This document shows, piece by piece, positions 14,782 through 14,991 of a DNA stretch of 14,991 nt. The notes below the pieces were generated by a model. The model was given only the letters and a program-made list of their open reading frames with translations, searched no databases and was not told the origin of the DNA. The translations under genes were made by a program, and so were the position numbers. Origin of the DNA: Streptosporangiaceae bacterium (GTDB taxonomy: Bacteria; Actinomycetota; Actinomycetes; Streptosporangiales; Streptosporangiaceae); contig JASHSZ010000530.1 in assembly GCA_030040815.1 (NCBI GenBank), positions 1-14,991 of the forward strand. The letters run 5' to 3'. Within the stretch, counting starts at the first letter, position 1. Every line of letters starts with the position of its first letter.

Positions 14782-14957
14782 CGAAGTAGCCAAAAATCAG
14801 CTCATTATATGGCTTTTGCTCCCACCGACGGCCCTGTTGGCTAATTAACTTATGACTCACTGTGCTTGGTATGTGACTTTGCGCCGGCTGATGGTGATGA
14901 TCGGCGTGCGGCCGGCGCTTCCCCCCTTCCCCGTTCCGGCTGCAGAATCGGGTCGTC
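14782..14957. other. AT-rich gene-free stretch before the transposase; likely contains the left end of an insertion sequence
   Basis: About 176 bp with no gene. Bases about 14787-14880 are markedly AT-rich (for example CAAAAATCAG, CTCATTATATGG and CTAATTAACTTATG), unlike the rest of the window. AGCCAA (14788-14793) and TTGGCT (14837-14842) are inverted but widely spaced. The composition shift is what one expects near an insertion-sequence terminus, but I cannot define the terminal inverted repeat without the right end. Confidence 0.45.
14943..14948 (+). promoter_or_regulatory. -10-like element (CAGAAT) before the transposase start
   Basis: CAGAAT fits NANNNT and ends 9 nt before the ATG at 14958, giving at most a very short leader. 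No Shine-Dalgarno sequence precedes the ATG. Confidence 0.35.
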
Positions 14958-14991
14958 ATGTCCATGCAGCCTCGTCCGTGGCCGGAGGTGC
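14958..14991 (+). CDS. IS1182-type transposase, N-terminal fragment (cut by window edge)
   Basis: The first 11 codons read MSMQPRPWPEV. From memory of the family, actinobacterial IS1182-group transposases typically open with M-S-L/M-Q-P-x-P-W-P-x-V/I-P, so this is a likely but short match. Family members carry a DDE catalytic domain further on, none of which is visible here. The ATG follows a CAGAAT hexamer by 9 nt. Eleven residues are too few to exclude another protein that begins similarly. Confidence 0.55.
   Translation, partial: MSMQPRPWPEV

Larger units (their letters stand above)
14815..14991 (+). mobile_element. Insertion sequence, left part (IS1182-like), approximate boundary
   Basis: Called from the transposase start at 14958 and the AT-rich, gene-free upstream stretch. 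The left boundary is a guess; the element continues beyond the window. Terminal repeats and a target duplication could not be checked. Confidence 0.35.

Noticed and set aside
14269..14965. Long minus-strand open frames with repeated WLATGRP- or ARYRSPV-type peptides over the tandem array
   Set aside because: The frames are a by-product of a 21-bp repeat in GC-rich DNA. The 20- and 22-bp units break the phase, the frames run antisense into the kinase gene, and there is no family resemblance or start signal.

Overview
The window comes from a high-GC Gram-positive bacterium, most likely an actinomycete. The evidence is the uniformly GC-rich third-codon use, several actinobacterial signature proteins (a DUF3043 membrane protein, a topoisomerase IV A subunit of the Streptomyces ParC type, a 70-aa and a 104-aa conserved small protein), and many genes whose start codon lies 5-7 nt after a -10-like hexamer with no Shine-Dalgarno sequence, the arrangement of leaderless transcripts. 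Genus cannot be fixed from sequence alone.

Layout. 1-1251: the 5' end of a minus-strand pspA-like gene cut by the window edge, a divergent gene for a DUF3043 membrane protein, and a convergent 70-aa small protein. 1313-3454: a CobU-type cobinamide kinase/guanylyltransferase with a degenerate metallo-beta-lactamase-like N-terminus, then a PfkB sugar kinase. 3451-3963: a minus-strand DinB-fold protein whose stop codon overlaps that of the kinase. 4050-6521: a plus-strand run of a short-chain dehydrogenase, a SET-domain lysine methyltransferase and a luciferase-like flavin monooxygenase, the last two probably co-transcribed. 6423-8638: minus-strand Tat-exported phospholipase C/acid phosphatase-type phosphoesterase and a dual-specificity-type phosphatase. 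8713-10514: a type II haloacid dehalogenase-like hydrolase and a membrane fatty-acid hydroxylase/sterol desaturase. 10527-14532: a 104-aa conserved protein, topoisomerase IV subunit A, and an aminoglycoside phosphotransferase-fold kinase.

14533-14991 is accessory in character. It holds a tandem array of 20-22 bp units, then an AT-rich stretch, and finally the first codons of what looks like an IS1182-type transposase running off the right edge.

The genes are mostly housekeeping or general metabolic and do not form one obvious pathway. No CRISPR array, tRNA, rRNA, defence island or biosynthetic cluster is visible. The items most worth a second look are the helically phased tandem array beside the insertion sequence, the SET-domain protein with a post-SET-like zinc cluster, the tail-to-tail overlap of two coding regions near 6423-6521, the 24-bp perfect palindrome just upstream of the topoisomerase promoter, and the consistent leaderless promoter layout.
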